This document shows positions 21,797 to 33,246 of a stretch of DNA of 64,000 bases, piece after piece. Made by a program: the position numbers and the translations under genes. The notes under the pieces were generated by a model, which saw only the letters and a program-made list of their open reading frames with translations, had not been told where the DNA came from and did not search any database. The DNA comes from Favolaschia claudopus. Lineage: Eukaryota; Basidiomycota; Agaricomycetes; Agaricales; Mycenaceae. How positions within the stretch are numbered: the stretch's first letter is position 1; each line of letters starts with the position of its first letter. The DNA lies in the NCBI GenBank assembly GCA_037176885.1, contig JAWWNJ010000108.1, positions 62,001 to 126,000 on the forward strand, given 5' to 3'.

Positions 21797-21902
21797 GGCA
21801 ACGTGGCCGAGTGGTTATGGCGTGTGACTCAAGTGTGACAGCTTGCCTGTTGTGGGTTTCTCATCACGTAATGTGGCATGGGTTCGAATCCCATCGTTGT
21901 CA
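21797..21902 (+). tRNA. tRNA-Leu (anticodon CAA) with a 29-nt intron
   Basis: Acceptor arms GGCAACG (21797-21803) and CGTTGTC (21895-21901) pair with one G-U, plus discriminator A. The A box TGGCCGAGTGG and B box GGTTCGAATCC are present. The T arm is ATGGG-TTCGAAT-CCCAT. The anticodon stem TGTGA/TCACG closes a loop CT-CAA-G|A. An intron at 21834-21862 sits at the usual 37/38 site and contains CTTG, which can pair with CAAG of the anticodon. tRNA-Leu(CAA) has an intron in nearly all eukaryotes. The variable arm is short for a type II tRNA (9 nt), so a slightly decayed copy is possible. Confidence 0.82.
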
Positions 21903-21908
21903 TTTTTT
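21903..21908 (+). terminator. RNA polymerase III T-run terminator
   Basis: TTTTTT directly follows the tRNA discriminator base; a second run, TTTTT, follows at about 21913. Confidence 0.75.
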
Positions 21909-21949
21909 GCCCCTTTTTGCATCATCTCAACTTGAAACTTCCCTTCTGC

Positions 21950-23110
21950 GCTGCCCTGTGAGATATTAAAATGCACACTTACCTTCACTGTCAAGCCGTT
22001 TTCAGATCTACAAAACTTCTTCTCGACCCTAAAACCATTTGGCAAAACAGCGTGGCGGGGCTTCGCCCCGCCCGCCACTGCCAAGCTCGAACCAAATCTG
22101 ATAAATACCCTATGGAACAAGACCCCAATGTGCAAGTACTGGAGGGTGGTCTCAATTTGAGCCCGCCAACGTGCGCCCCCGCGCGCCGACCGGGTGAACT
22201 TCGAGATGTTTGTGACAATGCCAAACTTGAAATCAACTTGGACAACTCCTCTTGAACAACTTCGGCGGCGCGACGCCGCGCTGATTCCCAACTCCGAGAT
22301 GCTTCAATAGCTCTTAGCCACGCATCGCCAGGTTCACAATACCAGGTGCTCAGCAGGCCTGAAATCAAAGTTCCTCGTCAGTGTTTGGGAGACTCGATAT
22401 CCAAGTAATACGCTTCTGTCGAACATCGTTTGCGCAGGAAAATACACACTCTTATTCATGAACTGACGCAATACAGCCGTTTTGGGGCCTTTGAATTCCA
22501 ACTAGACCCCGAAGCAAGCGGCGGGGCTCCGCCCCGCCCGCGACTGCCAGTCAAGAATTACTTCATGAAACAGCACTCAATGACTCGTTGTATTTTTCAA
22601 AAATGCGTGGAGGTACCTTGTCATCAAGAGTGGTCTGAATCGAGCCGACCAACGCGCGCCCCGCGCGCTGACCGGGTGAACCTCAAGACATCCACTTGCG
22701 AGGATGAAGAAATTACTTGAACAACGGCGCGGCGCGGATTCCAACCCACCCATCGCCAGGTTCAAGTTCGCAGTACCAGAGGTGCGCGGCAGGCTTGAAA
22801 ACATGAAAATGCAGCTCCTCTTCTCCCGAACTTTGGGTGACTCGGGTGATACGCTGCTGTCGAACATCGTTTCGCAGCAGCCTCTCTCATTCATGAAACT
22901 GCCCCAATGCAGCTGTTCTCGGGATCCACAAGACCTTGTAACCAGACCCCGAAGCAAGGGTGCGCCAGGCCTCCACCTTTGGGAAAATTGCGTGGCTGGG
23001 CTTTGCCCCGCCCGCGACTGCCAAGTGCCAACCAAGAAGTATTATATGAAACAGGACTCCTTTCAAAGTTGTAACTTTAAAAATGCGTAGGTACGTGGTA
23101 ACCTTTGAGA
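21950..23110. repeat. three diverged ~470-bp repeat units with GC-rich hairpins
   Basis: Each unit holds a hairpin: GGCGGGGC-TTC-GCCCCGCC at 22054-22072, GGCGGGGC-TCC-GCCCCGCC at 22520-22538, and GGCTGGGC-TTT-GCCCCGCC (one mismatch) at 22994-23012. The periods are 466 and 474 bp. Around the hairpins the units share (C/G)CGACTGCCA, ATGAAACAG(G/C)ACTC, CGCGC(G/C)GACCGGGTGAAC and GACCCCGAAGCAAG. No coding sequence is supported. Confidence 0.75.
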
Positions 23111-23348
23111 GTGAAGAAATCAACAATGCTGAGCGCCGCCGATTCCAACTGCTGACTCCCAAAATCTGCTTCAGTCTCCTAGTGAACCTGCGACGCACCG
23201 TAGGGCGTCTGAAAAATTGAATTTACTGGTCCCGAAAGCGTTGCGTCAGTCGACAGCGGTTTACATCTACATTCAGTTTTTTCTACGGCAATTGCTCACC
23301 GTAGCGTCGCATCTCCAGTTAAAATCATTGCAAGTACCTGGCTCTAGT

Positions 23349-24975
23349 CTACACATTACGATATTGGACCGCAGGATTCCCCGGCTCCGCTGTATCAATT
23401 ATACTCTTCGTAAATCCTTCCTGCTCCTGCCTCGCCAACGCATCCTCCGTCGAAAAGATCTCCACATCCACCAAATTCAACGACTTTCTCAGATACGGTG
23501 TCACCTCTGCGAGAATCTCACGCTCAGAGAAAGGGAGGGTGCGACGGAACGCAGTCTGTGCCCCGAATTGCGCCATTCGTTTCTAAGCAAGGAGGATCAA
23601 TTTTCAGCCCCTAGGACAAGACAAAAAAACATGCCTTGAACTCCTGGAAGAACGGCATAACCCGCTTGTCCTTGATCAACCCGCGCTCGCCCAGGATTGT
23701 GCGCGCTCTCGCGTCATCCACCCTGTCCGTACTCGCATCGTAACACTCCCTGATGACCTGCACACACGTCTCCTGCCACTCTGGGAACGTCGTCGCTACA
23801 TACACCCTCACGCTTTTCGGCTTCTTCGGATCGTACGAGACGGGCTTCGCGCCCCCTTTGCCCTTCGACTTGGTGAGCAGCTTCACCAACGTGGTCTCGG
23901 CATCACGAATCGTCTTGATCGTTCCGCGCATGTACACGCCCGACTCGATCGTTGTAACGTCAACCGGCGTCGAGGGCGTGGGCCAGAGCGCGCGCTGAAT
24001 TGATGTCGGGGATCGGAGGAATGTGCGGTAGATGTGTTCGGAGAAGTGTGGCGCAATGGGTGAGATGAGCAACGTCGCGACCCGAATCCAGTACATGACC
24101 AAGTCAGCATGCATGGAGATGTCGGAGGTGACTTCGCGATACCAGTCGCGCGAAGTTTGAAGCTCGTAGAAGCCGTATTTGAGGGCATCTTTGTAGTTCA
24201 GACTAAGCGGAGGTCAATAACAAGAAGCCAACTATCCCAACACCAACTCACGCTTCGTAGTGGGACTGAGTTATATTGATCAGGTCATTAATTTCATGCT
24301 CAAAGACCTTGTCGTGATATGAATTTTTCGGTCCTTGACGCAGGTTGGGAGCTTCTTTCAGCATTTCCTAGAAGTGGCAGTCAATCCAAGCTCTCGAGCA
24401 ACAGAAAAATGAACACTCACCTCACACCATAGCACCAACGTGTGTACACGCAAGATGTTAGCATTGGCGCTTTTCTCGTCAAAGTTCGCGTCCTCGACGC
24501 CATCTCCTGCGTCTGCCAACGTCAACCGCGTTGCATCCGCCCCGAATTTGGTGGTCGCCTCGCGCAGACTCAACGAATTCCCCGTGCTCTTGGACATCTT
24601 CTTGCCATTCAACAGCAAATGCCCATTAGTGCGCATGCTGCGCGGCCTCTTGTCTTCGGGGAACAGAGCGACGTGGTTGTAAAGGCAGAATGTAAGATGA
24701 TTGGGAACGAGGTCTTTCGCTGAAGAACGAATGTCCAATGGATAGAAGTAGTCAAATTCATGCTTCAAGGCATCAGCCTTTTCGCGGGGTAAGGGTGAAG
24801 GAGAGGGGAAGGGGCCGGAGCAGAAAATGTATTCCCAAATCTCGTCGGTCATTTGGTCGGGGGTAATTCCGAGAGGGCCAGGTTTGCTGCCGTCGATGCT
24901 GTCTTCTAGAGGGAATGTCAAGATACAATTGAAACCAACAAATAGAGGCGCTTACCGTGCAACAACTGCGCTACT

Positions 24976-25007
<32 letters not shown>

Positions 25008-27070
25008 CAGCGACTCGACCAAAAACTGCGGGTCCCAGGGCAACTGTGACCCCAAGCCGTACGTACGCGCACACGCCCACTTGTTCAACCAGCCCAACGT
25101 TTTCTCAAACGAATGCCGGGTTTCCGTCTGGTACAGCTCCATGTTGCTAACCAAACTAACAAAAAAGCATCATACAATTAGCTTACAATGAAGCCAAAAG
25201 AAAGGAACGACCAACCGTTCAGTTTCAGCACGCCAACCGGCCTCTCCATAGTCCAAATACCACTGATCCATCAGCGCAACAACACATTCATCCGCACTTC
25301 GACTGATGATTAACCCTTCGGGCTCGGCATATGCCATGGCCAACCCAGCCTCAATCATCCTCTCTCTAACTTTCGGCTTCGCCTCCTCGACCTTCATTCC
25401 TTTGAACTCTCCCACCAACATGACACCATTATAAAACCCCTCCTTGTACGCAATCTCCTTCGCCTCCGCGAGCTGCTTTACATCCTTCTGGGACTGGATT
25501 TTCATGCTCTTGATGAGCGCGGGGGCGATGAGGTCCCCGTACGTCGGCGTGGTGAGGACAGGGACAGGGGGGATGGCGGCCCAGGAAGCCTCGATTCCGT
25601 AAAACGCCGGTTTTTTCGCGAGGTCGGAAAGCGTGGCGCAGTCGTCCGGGGAGTCGGAGGGGACGGAGGTAACGACGCCGGTGCCTTTGGTGGGCAGGAC
25701 GTTCTCCATCGGCAAAACGTACACCTCTGGGTGGATCGCAAACGGCGCTTTCACGCGCGTGCCGACAAGAACAGAGCCGTCGAATTCCATCAGTTGGTTT
25801 ATCTCGCCGCGACTTTGGGTTATGCCCTGGAAGGCCATATTACGGGCGGCGCGGTAGGTGCAAACAAAGGCCTCCTTGTCGTTCACAGCAAATACACCGT
25901 ATTTGATAGTGGGGCCGACAAAGCAGTTGGTCTGTCCGTACATGGTTTCCGGGCGGAGGGTCGCGGCGACAAGGAAGATTTTACGACCACCGACTTTGTC
26001 TGATATGGAGGCTGACTGAGCGGCTGCACCCCACTCGGCGACCTCCATCTTAACAGCGGTGTATTCTTGTGGGCCAAGAGCTTCGCCATCCGAACGGTCG
26101 TGGTCCATACACGGCTGGCCATCCTTCGGGCTGTAGATGGTGTACCGCTCGCCGAATTTGATTTTCCCCAGTTTGTGTAGTTTATTCATCTGCCAACGGA
26201 CAAAGGTGTCATAATATGGGTTTGCTGGGGTTGTCAAGAATCGGCGCCGCCAGTCTATTCGGGAGCCAAAGTTGGTGTGGTCTTCCTGTAGGCTAGACTG
26301 TTGGGGGCGCGACGAAAGAGAAAAAACCGAGATACGCACTATTGCGATCGGGGGAAAATGTGTTAGCCAGTGCAGAGGGTCAGCGAATTTCTTGATGTCA
26401 GCGGTGGGGATGTCGATAGATTGTAGAATTTGGAATTGATAGACGTGACCTGTTGACTTTGCAGCCAGCTTGCCCTTCTTTGCTTTAGATTTGTCGACGG
26501 GGCCATCCCTTTCGACGACAGCCTTCTCCTTCTCCTCCGCTTCCTCGATGAGCTTTTGTTGGACAGCCTCGAAATTTTCAAACTCCGGCCCAAACATCTC
26601 CATCTCGCGGATGAGTTTATCTGCGGATGCCTATTCGACCATGAACGATTAAGGACGCGAAAAACAAGATCAAAACACACCTTGATTGGCATACCGGTTA
26701 CATGGAATCCGTGGGGGAAGAGGGCGCGTTTGCCAAGCATGCGCTGATACCCCGCAGCGAACTCGATCTTGGAGATGGTGAAAGCGTGTCCGAGATGCAA
26801 ACTGCCATTCATATACGGGTAGGGAAAGGTTCCGAACCATTTTGGGTATTTCTCGTGGATCTGTGCTGGCGACAAGCCCTGCACATCGGCAATATCGGGA
26901 GCATTGACTTGGAATACTTTCTCTTCCGCCCAATACGCGCGATATTTCTTCTCAAGGTCGATCAAGTAGTCACGTTTACCTGTCTTGAGGGGAATGAGAG
27001 TCCGTTAGGAGCCAAGCAGCGTAGAACACACCTGGACGAGCTCGATGGGTTTGGCGTCGGTGTTTGCCAT
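23349..27070 (-). CDS. cytosolic leucyl-tRNA synthetase (about 1,100 aa)
   Basis: Charges tRNA-Leu with leucine in the cytosol. Nine exons: 27070-27032, 26983-26681, 26630-26340, 26285-25216, 25155-24956, 24905-24421, 24367-24252, 24202-23635 and 23582-23349, giving about 1,101 codons (yeast Cdc60 is 1,090). The HIGH-type motif is HLGH in [12 protein letters not shown] near residue 60. Then come [10 protein letters not shown], the CP1 editing region, and the KMSKS signature in [12 protein letters not shown]. The ATG at 27070 is the first in frame and gives a short extension, with no mitochondrial presequence. Exon 6 may start at 24905 or 24902. The intron 23634-23583 must use a GC donor (AAG|GCATGT) to join EFK to KRM. 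The frame is intact. Confidence 0.95.
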
Positions 27071-29398
27071 GGCGGAGAACGGACGGTGAAAGAGGGACCT
27101 CTTTCCGATGAGGCGGAGAATTGTGACCTGCCCAATCAGCGCTGTAGCCTTTGAATGGAATCGATGGACTTTGAACGAACGACTCAAGCCGAGTCACAAA
27201 ATTTTCAGAGCGAAAGATTAGAACAAGATGCTAATCTAATCTATCCTCAGGTTAGGGTTACGCGTCCATATTGCCTTTCTCTACATCTTGTCTACATCCA
27301 CCAAGACATCCACAGCAATCAAGTATGGCCAGGGCTGTCTATGTATACATGGCAGTTATCAAATCCAAGTCAGTGACAAGCTCTCATCTCCGTGAGGCAA
27401 ATGAAATTCATTGAGGGGAGTCGACCCTCGCGTACAAATTCGTCGAAAAAAGGAATATATCCTGAGTAATGGGAAGGTTCAAGGGAATCGAGCTACTCTG
27501 CCTCTGCGAGACCAAGTAGAGCTTCACGTTCGAGGTACGAGTCGAATCGATGCACCGTCTACGTTACCACAAAACTATTCGCCTCCAACGCAAACATGAA
27601 GAACAGGTTGCAAGTGTCTCAATCTTGTGCGGCTCTGACAAACCACCGTGAGGTACGAAGCCAAGAAGGAGCTCGAGAACTTCGTAGAACACCTCTTCTG
27701 GCCCGAGTCGGACGATCGCCTTGTCTGGGGTGGAAAGCTCCATCGCCTTCTACAATGGAACTTGCTGAGCTGTTACCCAGACAAAAAGCCTTTGGTAGAC
27801 GATGTAGCGCTGAGCGCAGCAACAAATCTTCGCCTCTGCAATGGCTGCGCGACTTCTTTCAGTCTCGTCCCATTTTGCCTGGGAGGACTTGGAAACGTTT
27901 TCGAGTCCACGCCGAGGAACTCCAGCACATAAAACTCTTGCAGTGTTTGACTGGATGCTCGCCAGCAACCTCTCCCAATGAGTTTCTTGGGTAGAACGCC
28001 CAGCCGAGTTGAGAGCTTAGCAGGCAATGGGCGCGCTGCGTGAACAGTTTATCATCTTCATCTTTTGCTCCGAGGAACCCTATCCAAGGAGAATCTAATC
28101 TGGTGGACAATCAAAATCACCCTTACTGAGAATGCACACACTTACTGCGCGAACCATGGTTGAGCACAATATATTACTTGCTCTTCGAGGACCATGTGCA
28201 GATCGGTCGTGAACTTGGAAGCACAGATGCTGCAAAGCTGTTGTGATGGTGTACTTGACCACTTTAAATGAATGCACCTACTATAAAGCTAAGACCGCGA
28301 CACCCACAGTCTGGTGAAAGTTGAATCCTCAGACTCGACAAGTCGAATTGGTTGTGTTACTCACCGTGCAAGCAGTAAAGAGAATTTTATATTGCGGAGT
28401 ATCATATGCCGCAAAGAGAAGCTACCTCAAGGCTGGGTAGGGAAACGAAGGAATGCAGGGCTGAGAAAGTATGAGTCAGAGATGAGGGGAAGAGAAGCGC
28501 TCGCAGTGCACACCAAGGATGAATACGAAGACCGGCATTACACTATCCAGCCAAGGGATGCAAAGGGTGTGAAATGTGAAAGGAATCAGAACGAGCAAGA
28601 GAGGTGCCCATAGGCAGCAGTAGACAGCCGGCAAGAGCATCCGAAGCTAGATGCCAGGCGAATAGGATAATGGACGGAGGGCAGCCGGAGTTTCGGAAGC
28701 CACAGCCAGTGATAAGTAGCTGTCAGATGCCTGCGCAACCGCATACTGTAGCGCGAAGTGAGAGTAGAGAAATAAGAGCGCTCTTGTTTCGTGGGGCATC
28801 AAGCATCCCTTGTTCTGGTCTGCAAGACTTTCCCAGATTAATCACTGCAAGAGTTCACAGAGGCAACAATATTCTCCTCAATGCGCAGGCAAAGAGTTCA
28901 AAGTGATAGAAAGTTAAACGTGACTTGTCGAGCAGGAACTTTAAGAGTGAGAGAGGTTCATCCGTATGGTCCATTCCCGAAGGCTCTAACGCCGCATATC
29001 GCACGAGAACGTCACAATGGCGACTCGAAGAGCTACGGCAGATGGAAACATGTACTTAGTAACAAGTGATGGTGTCAGGAAGAGGGATGCGCGCAAACAC
29101 TCGCAAGCAGCTTTTGACAATTCAACGCCAGCATCCAAAATAGGAAGGCATTGGCGGTTTTCTTCTCATCGAGCCACTCGATATCTCTCGTTCGTCCAAA
29201 GAGCGCAACGAATCGTTCAGCCAATACGTACCGCGCTCGAGGAATAACTTAAGCCATAAGCTGTTCAACATAGCATAGCGAATCTTCCATTTTGATTTTT
29301 TTCCGTCCTCGTAGCTAACGTACACGGCGTGCGGGGAAATAAATATGTCTTCTCTTCTCCTTCTTCTCCTCTCCTTCTCCGATGATGTCTATAGCCCG
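27071..29398. other. 2.3-kb intergenic region, no gene recognised
   Basis: It lies between the start of the leucyl-tRNA synthetase and the stop of PEX19, both minus strand, so it should hold the synthetase promoter and the PEX19 3' end. Short ORFs on both strands (for example 27648-27932 plus) have no family signature or convincing splicing. No repeat or RNA gene is seen. Confidence 0.5.
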
Positions 29399-30708
29399 CT
29401 AGCACACGACACACTCCTCGCCTCCGCCTCCCAGTGCACCGAGCCCGGGGGGTAGGGGCCCCATGAGCTCGGTTGGTGGGGACCCGAAGGATTGCATCTG
29501 ATGAAAGACAAGACGTTAATAATTGAATGGATGGGATATGTAAGGATACGTGAAGTGAAAGGAAGGACGGAAGAAAGTCCACGAGATGAGATGGGGAAAA
29601 GCGTTGAACGCACCTCAGCCATAAGCGCGACGACCTTCTCCCTCGCCGCCTTATCCTCGTCGCTAAACCCCGGCGCGTCGAATATCGCGAGTATCTCGCG
29701 CACGCGTGCGAGCTGGGACTCGTACCGTGTGCGGTCTTCGGCGGAGAGCGGGGGTGCGGAGTCGGGTGAGTGGGTGGCGAGGTATGGCGGGAACTGTGTG
29801 TGGCAAACATGAGTTATTTAATGAATCGGACGAGGCAAAGACACACAACACACCTTCTCCGCGAGCTCCGTTAACGGCTCGTACAACACGTCCTTGCTCA
29901 TTAATTCACCCATCATATTTTCGAGGAATCCCGCGAGCTCGGTTTCGTCGGTGGGTAAGCCGGCGTCGCCCTCGCCGCCTTGCGAATTGTGATTAGGTCG
30001 AGGTACAGAGGTTGAATGGGGGCCGAACGTACCGAGCTCATTCAGCTGCGCGAGTAATGCCTCCAAAGAATCGGGCGCGGGAGCACTCCCGGACGCCGCA
30101 GAATCCGATTTCAGGGTCGATTCGCCTTCATTCACCTTATTCATCGCTGCGCGTATTTTAGCTTGGAAGTCGTCGACCTCAGGAGCGCCAGACGATCCTG
30201 ATGCGGTTGCCGCCGCCGCCGCCGTCTCAGATGCAGCATTCCCGCTTGTGCCGTCCATCTCCTGCACGAGCATCGCCTCCCAAGCCGCTTTGAACCTCGC
30301 CGCCTCAGCCTCCGTATCCGCATCTGCCGTCGTGTCCCCCGGTGGCGCCTGCCCCTCAGCGATCTCGCGCATCAAAGACTCCATCCCCTTCGCGAGTTCC
30401 TTAGCGAAATCCGCCGCCAGCGCGTCGGCGTCTGCGTCGTCGTCGTCGTCGCCTTCGCCGAGGGTGGGCAGGCCGTTCCCGGGGGCGGGGATGGGGGGCG
30501 CATCGACGCGGGTGTTGGTGCGGGGGCGACCGTGACCGCCGGTGAATGTGGGCTGTGTTGCGGTGGGTGGTGGGGGCGGGGGAGGAGCGGATATTGGGGA
30601 GACGGGGAGGGTGGCGGAGGAGGGGGTGGGAGGGGCTGGTTGGCGGGAGAACTGGTCGAGGACGTCGTCGAGATCGTCTAAATCGTCTTGGTCGAGTGGG
30701 CGTGCCAT
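29399..30708 (-). CDS. PEX19: peroxin PEX19, peroxisomal membrane protein receptor (377 aa)
   Basis: Cytosolic chaperone that binds new peroxisomal membrane proteins and docks on PEX3. Three exons: 30708-29854, 29793-29614 and 29497-29399. The N-terminus is acidic (DQDDLDDLDDVLDQF), the usual PEX3-binding part, followed by a Pro-rich linker and an acidic run. The C-terminal PEX19 domain includes FLENMMGELMSKDVLYEPL and YESQLARVREILAIFDAP. Splicing exon 3 gives a Gly-rich end finishing CVVC, a CaaX box for farnesylation, as in PEX19 of other organisms. The chosen ATG (30708) gives the conserved acidic start. Frame and length are normal. Confidence 0.92.
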
Positions 30709-30791
30709 CTTTGGCGCGTGTGTCACGCCGTGACTTCTTTGCCTCTCGACTCTATCCAAACTCTGTCTTGACTCTGTCTGTGTTTTCTGTT

Positions 30792-31075
30792 ATCTCGCAA
30801 AGGGAGGGGTTGTCAGTAGTTTTCCGTGAAGCGCGTTGGGGTTTGCTACCGGCTTAACATTTGTCGGGCTGTATACTGCTGCCCTGTTCTCGCCGCAGCT
30901 GCTTTGTTCTCGCCCCTTCGTTACCTCCAGGCTCCGAGCACCTTTCTTCCGCGTAAAAACCTCGATCAAACCTCAGATTATCGGCGACTGCATGTTGTCA
31001 GCATCCTGGTCGACACTCGCCACTTTTACTCGCCTCGCGATCCGATTCTTCCTTACTGTGCTGGAGCTCTGAACA
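30792..31075 (+). repeat. dispersed repeat, copy A
   Basis: Begins ATCTCGCAAAGGGAGGGGTTGT (30792-30813). It shares with 44475-45035, in the opposite orientation, GTTCTCGCCGCAGCTGC, TTCTCGCCCCTTCGTTACCTC and CTCGCGATCCGATTCTTC. It overlaps the upstream flank of PEX19, which starts at 30708 on the minus strand. Confidence 0.65.
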
Positions 31076-31594
31076 ATTCACAAACCATCCGACTCCCACC
31101 TTTAGACGCAGAGTCTCTTAGACCCACTCATATGAATCGTCTGAATCTGACAGCCACCCCGCAGCTTAAGCTTGCATCTGAATCAAAACTTGACGACTCG
31201 TGTTATCTCATCTGGCACTAACTATATCTCTGCGCACTGGGACTCCGATCTGCGGTACACGGCAATCGATATTGGCGTGCTCTCGATAGCAGACCTCTGA
31301 ATGATATTATTCAGATGCTAACCCAGGCATAGCAAGTCTGCTTGTTTCTTGACGAAATTGGTTTACATAGATGGACCATGCTGTCAGAGGAGCCAGCCTA
31401 TACTTATTACTTCCTGTACAGCGTATACGCGTACACCACTAAGTCCGTCTTCTGTTAAGTTATCTACCGCGTTCGATGCAATTCGCGCCAACATGATCGT
31501 TTCATTCTCCGCCTGTGAACTGCATGCGCTCTCATTGATATGTACGGTAGTAGTAATGCTTTCGCTGTCGATGAGCGTGTTGGATGGAATGGTA

Positions 31595-32169
31595 TAGGGT
31601 TGCGGAAAAAAGTCCCAGGGGTACAACAAATTCGGTAATTTACCACCCAGAATTTTGGCCGGGTGCAACTATTGTAATTTACCGTGTAATTTACCTTTTT
31701 GCACCATTATCACGTGATTACGTGATACTGCCAATTCCCGCCGTTTTCTGGTCGTTTTTTGAAAAATTTCCTTCGGTTACTTGCTGGTTCTCTACTATCT
31801 GCACCTACAATCAGGTAAACAATGAAGTGCTTCACAATAGACTGAACAACTTCAAGAAACAATCTGGCGCCAGAATTGATTGCTGATCCTTGATCGTGGT
31901 CTGCAACCTTTGCCGCATTTGCGGATTGAAGCCGGCGGCACGGTAAAATCTCAAGATATTCGATCCTCACGCGATACTTGAGTGTGCATAGACCAAAGGG
32001 AGATCTACTGGAATCTACAGCAGCCGAGGTCCCTCATCATGTGAGCAAGGTGTTGGTGGTATATTACAGCGCGTTTTCGGGGAGAGGTATTAGAATAGGT
32101 AATTTACCTGTCACGTGACCAAGGTAAATTACAATATTAATTTACCACCGAGTTTTTTCCGCAACCCTA
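31595..32169. mobile_element. hAT-type MITE (575 bp)
   Basis: The terminal inverted repeats are TAGGGTTGCGGAAAAAA (31595-31611 and complement of 32153-32169). Both sides carry the 8-bp target duplication GAATGGTA (31587-31594 and 32170-32177). An 8-bp duplication and a TAGGG-type end are hAT superfamily traits. There is no transposase ORF. At least six copies of (G)GTAATTTACC or its complement lie near the two ends (about 31634, 31673, 31685, 32098, 32121, 32138), like subterminal transposase-binding repeats of hAT elements. It sits about 230 bp upstream of eIF5A. Confidence 0.9.
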
Positions 32170-32396
32170 GAATGGTACTTCAACACTCAGACTCAGAGTG
32201 AGCAAGTCAGTGCATGGTGACCGGATTGATCGCATTTCAAACTCCGCCAACAAAGTTTTCCTCGCCTGCCTTGTCTGCTCCCTCCACATCCCTCCCTTTA
32301 GATCTCCTCAAAAGTACTACCACCCCACCACCACAACTGTTGTCACCTACTTTTTTACTATATCCCCTCATCTAACTCCCTCCGCCAGTGCCAGCC

Positions 32397-33246
32397 ATGT
32401 CCGACGATGAACAGCACAACCAAACCTTCGAGCAGGTAAGTATTACCGCTTATTTTTTTTTTCGGCGCTCAACTCAATATTCGTTCGTTTTCGAAGGCGA
32501 GCGCCGGAGCGTCGGCGACGTTCCCGATGCAGTGCTCTGCCCTGCGCAAGAACGGTCACGTCGTAATCAAAGGTCGGTTTTAATCGCTCGCCATCCATCC
32601 GAGCCGCAATCGAATCGATGGCCAAGGTCGCCCCTGCAAGATCGTCGACATGTCCACCTCCAAGACTGGCAAGCACGGACACGCCAAAGTCCATCTCGTG
32701 GCTATCGACGTGGGTTTTTTTCCTTCGCCGTCGTCGTTGTGGAGCGACACCTTATTTAATGATAAACAGATCTTCACTGGCAAAAAATTGGCGCGTTCCC
32801 TTCCCGCTTCATGCAATACCGTAACTGCGCTTACGCCCCCCGCAGGAAGATATCTGCCCTTCCACTCACAACATGGATGTCCCCAACGTCTCCCGTAACG
32901 AGTACCAGCTCGTGCGTCCTTTTTTTCCACCCCCGTTCTCCGTTATCCCATTATCACAACAATCTAACCGAATTGCGCTTGCGCAGGTTAACATCGACGA
33001 CGGGTTCCTCAACCTCATGACCCAGGACGGCACCGCCAAAGACGACGTCAAGGTCCCCGATGCCGACATCGGCACCGAAATTCAGGCCGCGTTCGATGAC
33101 GGCAAGGAGCTCCTTGTCACCATCGTCAGCGCCATGGGCGAGGAGCAGGTGCGCTTCCCTCCCTTCCATAACTCATCTTCTCAATGTCAATTCTGATCAA
33201 ATGCGAACAGGCCATTTCCTACAAAGAAATGCCCAAGGGCAGTTAA
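32397..33246 (+). CDS. translation factor eIF5A (160 aa)
   Basis: Helps peptide-bond formation at stalling sequences and termination; works only after a lysine is changed to hypusine. Seven exons: 32397-32435, 32497-32572, 32627-32709, 32770-32790, 32846-32911, 32987-33148 and 33211-33246, total 160 aa, the normal length. The hypusine loop is [14 protein letters not shown] with Lys54 as the modified residue. The C-terminal OB-fold part has [15 protein letters not shown] and [11 protein letters not shown]. Exon 4 is only 21 nt and its downstream intron needs a GC donor (TTG|GCGCGT). The leader is pyrimidine-rich. The frame is intact. Confidence 0.95.

Noticed and set aside
21815..23198. ORFs of 90-158 codons in the tRNA and repeat region
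   Set aside because: They run across the tRNA gene or the three repeat units and differ between units, so they are not conserved coding.
27648..27932. 94-codon plus ORF between leucyl-tRNA synthetase and PEX19
   Set aside because: Looks mildly protein-like but starts inside a frame with no context, splice partners or family.
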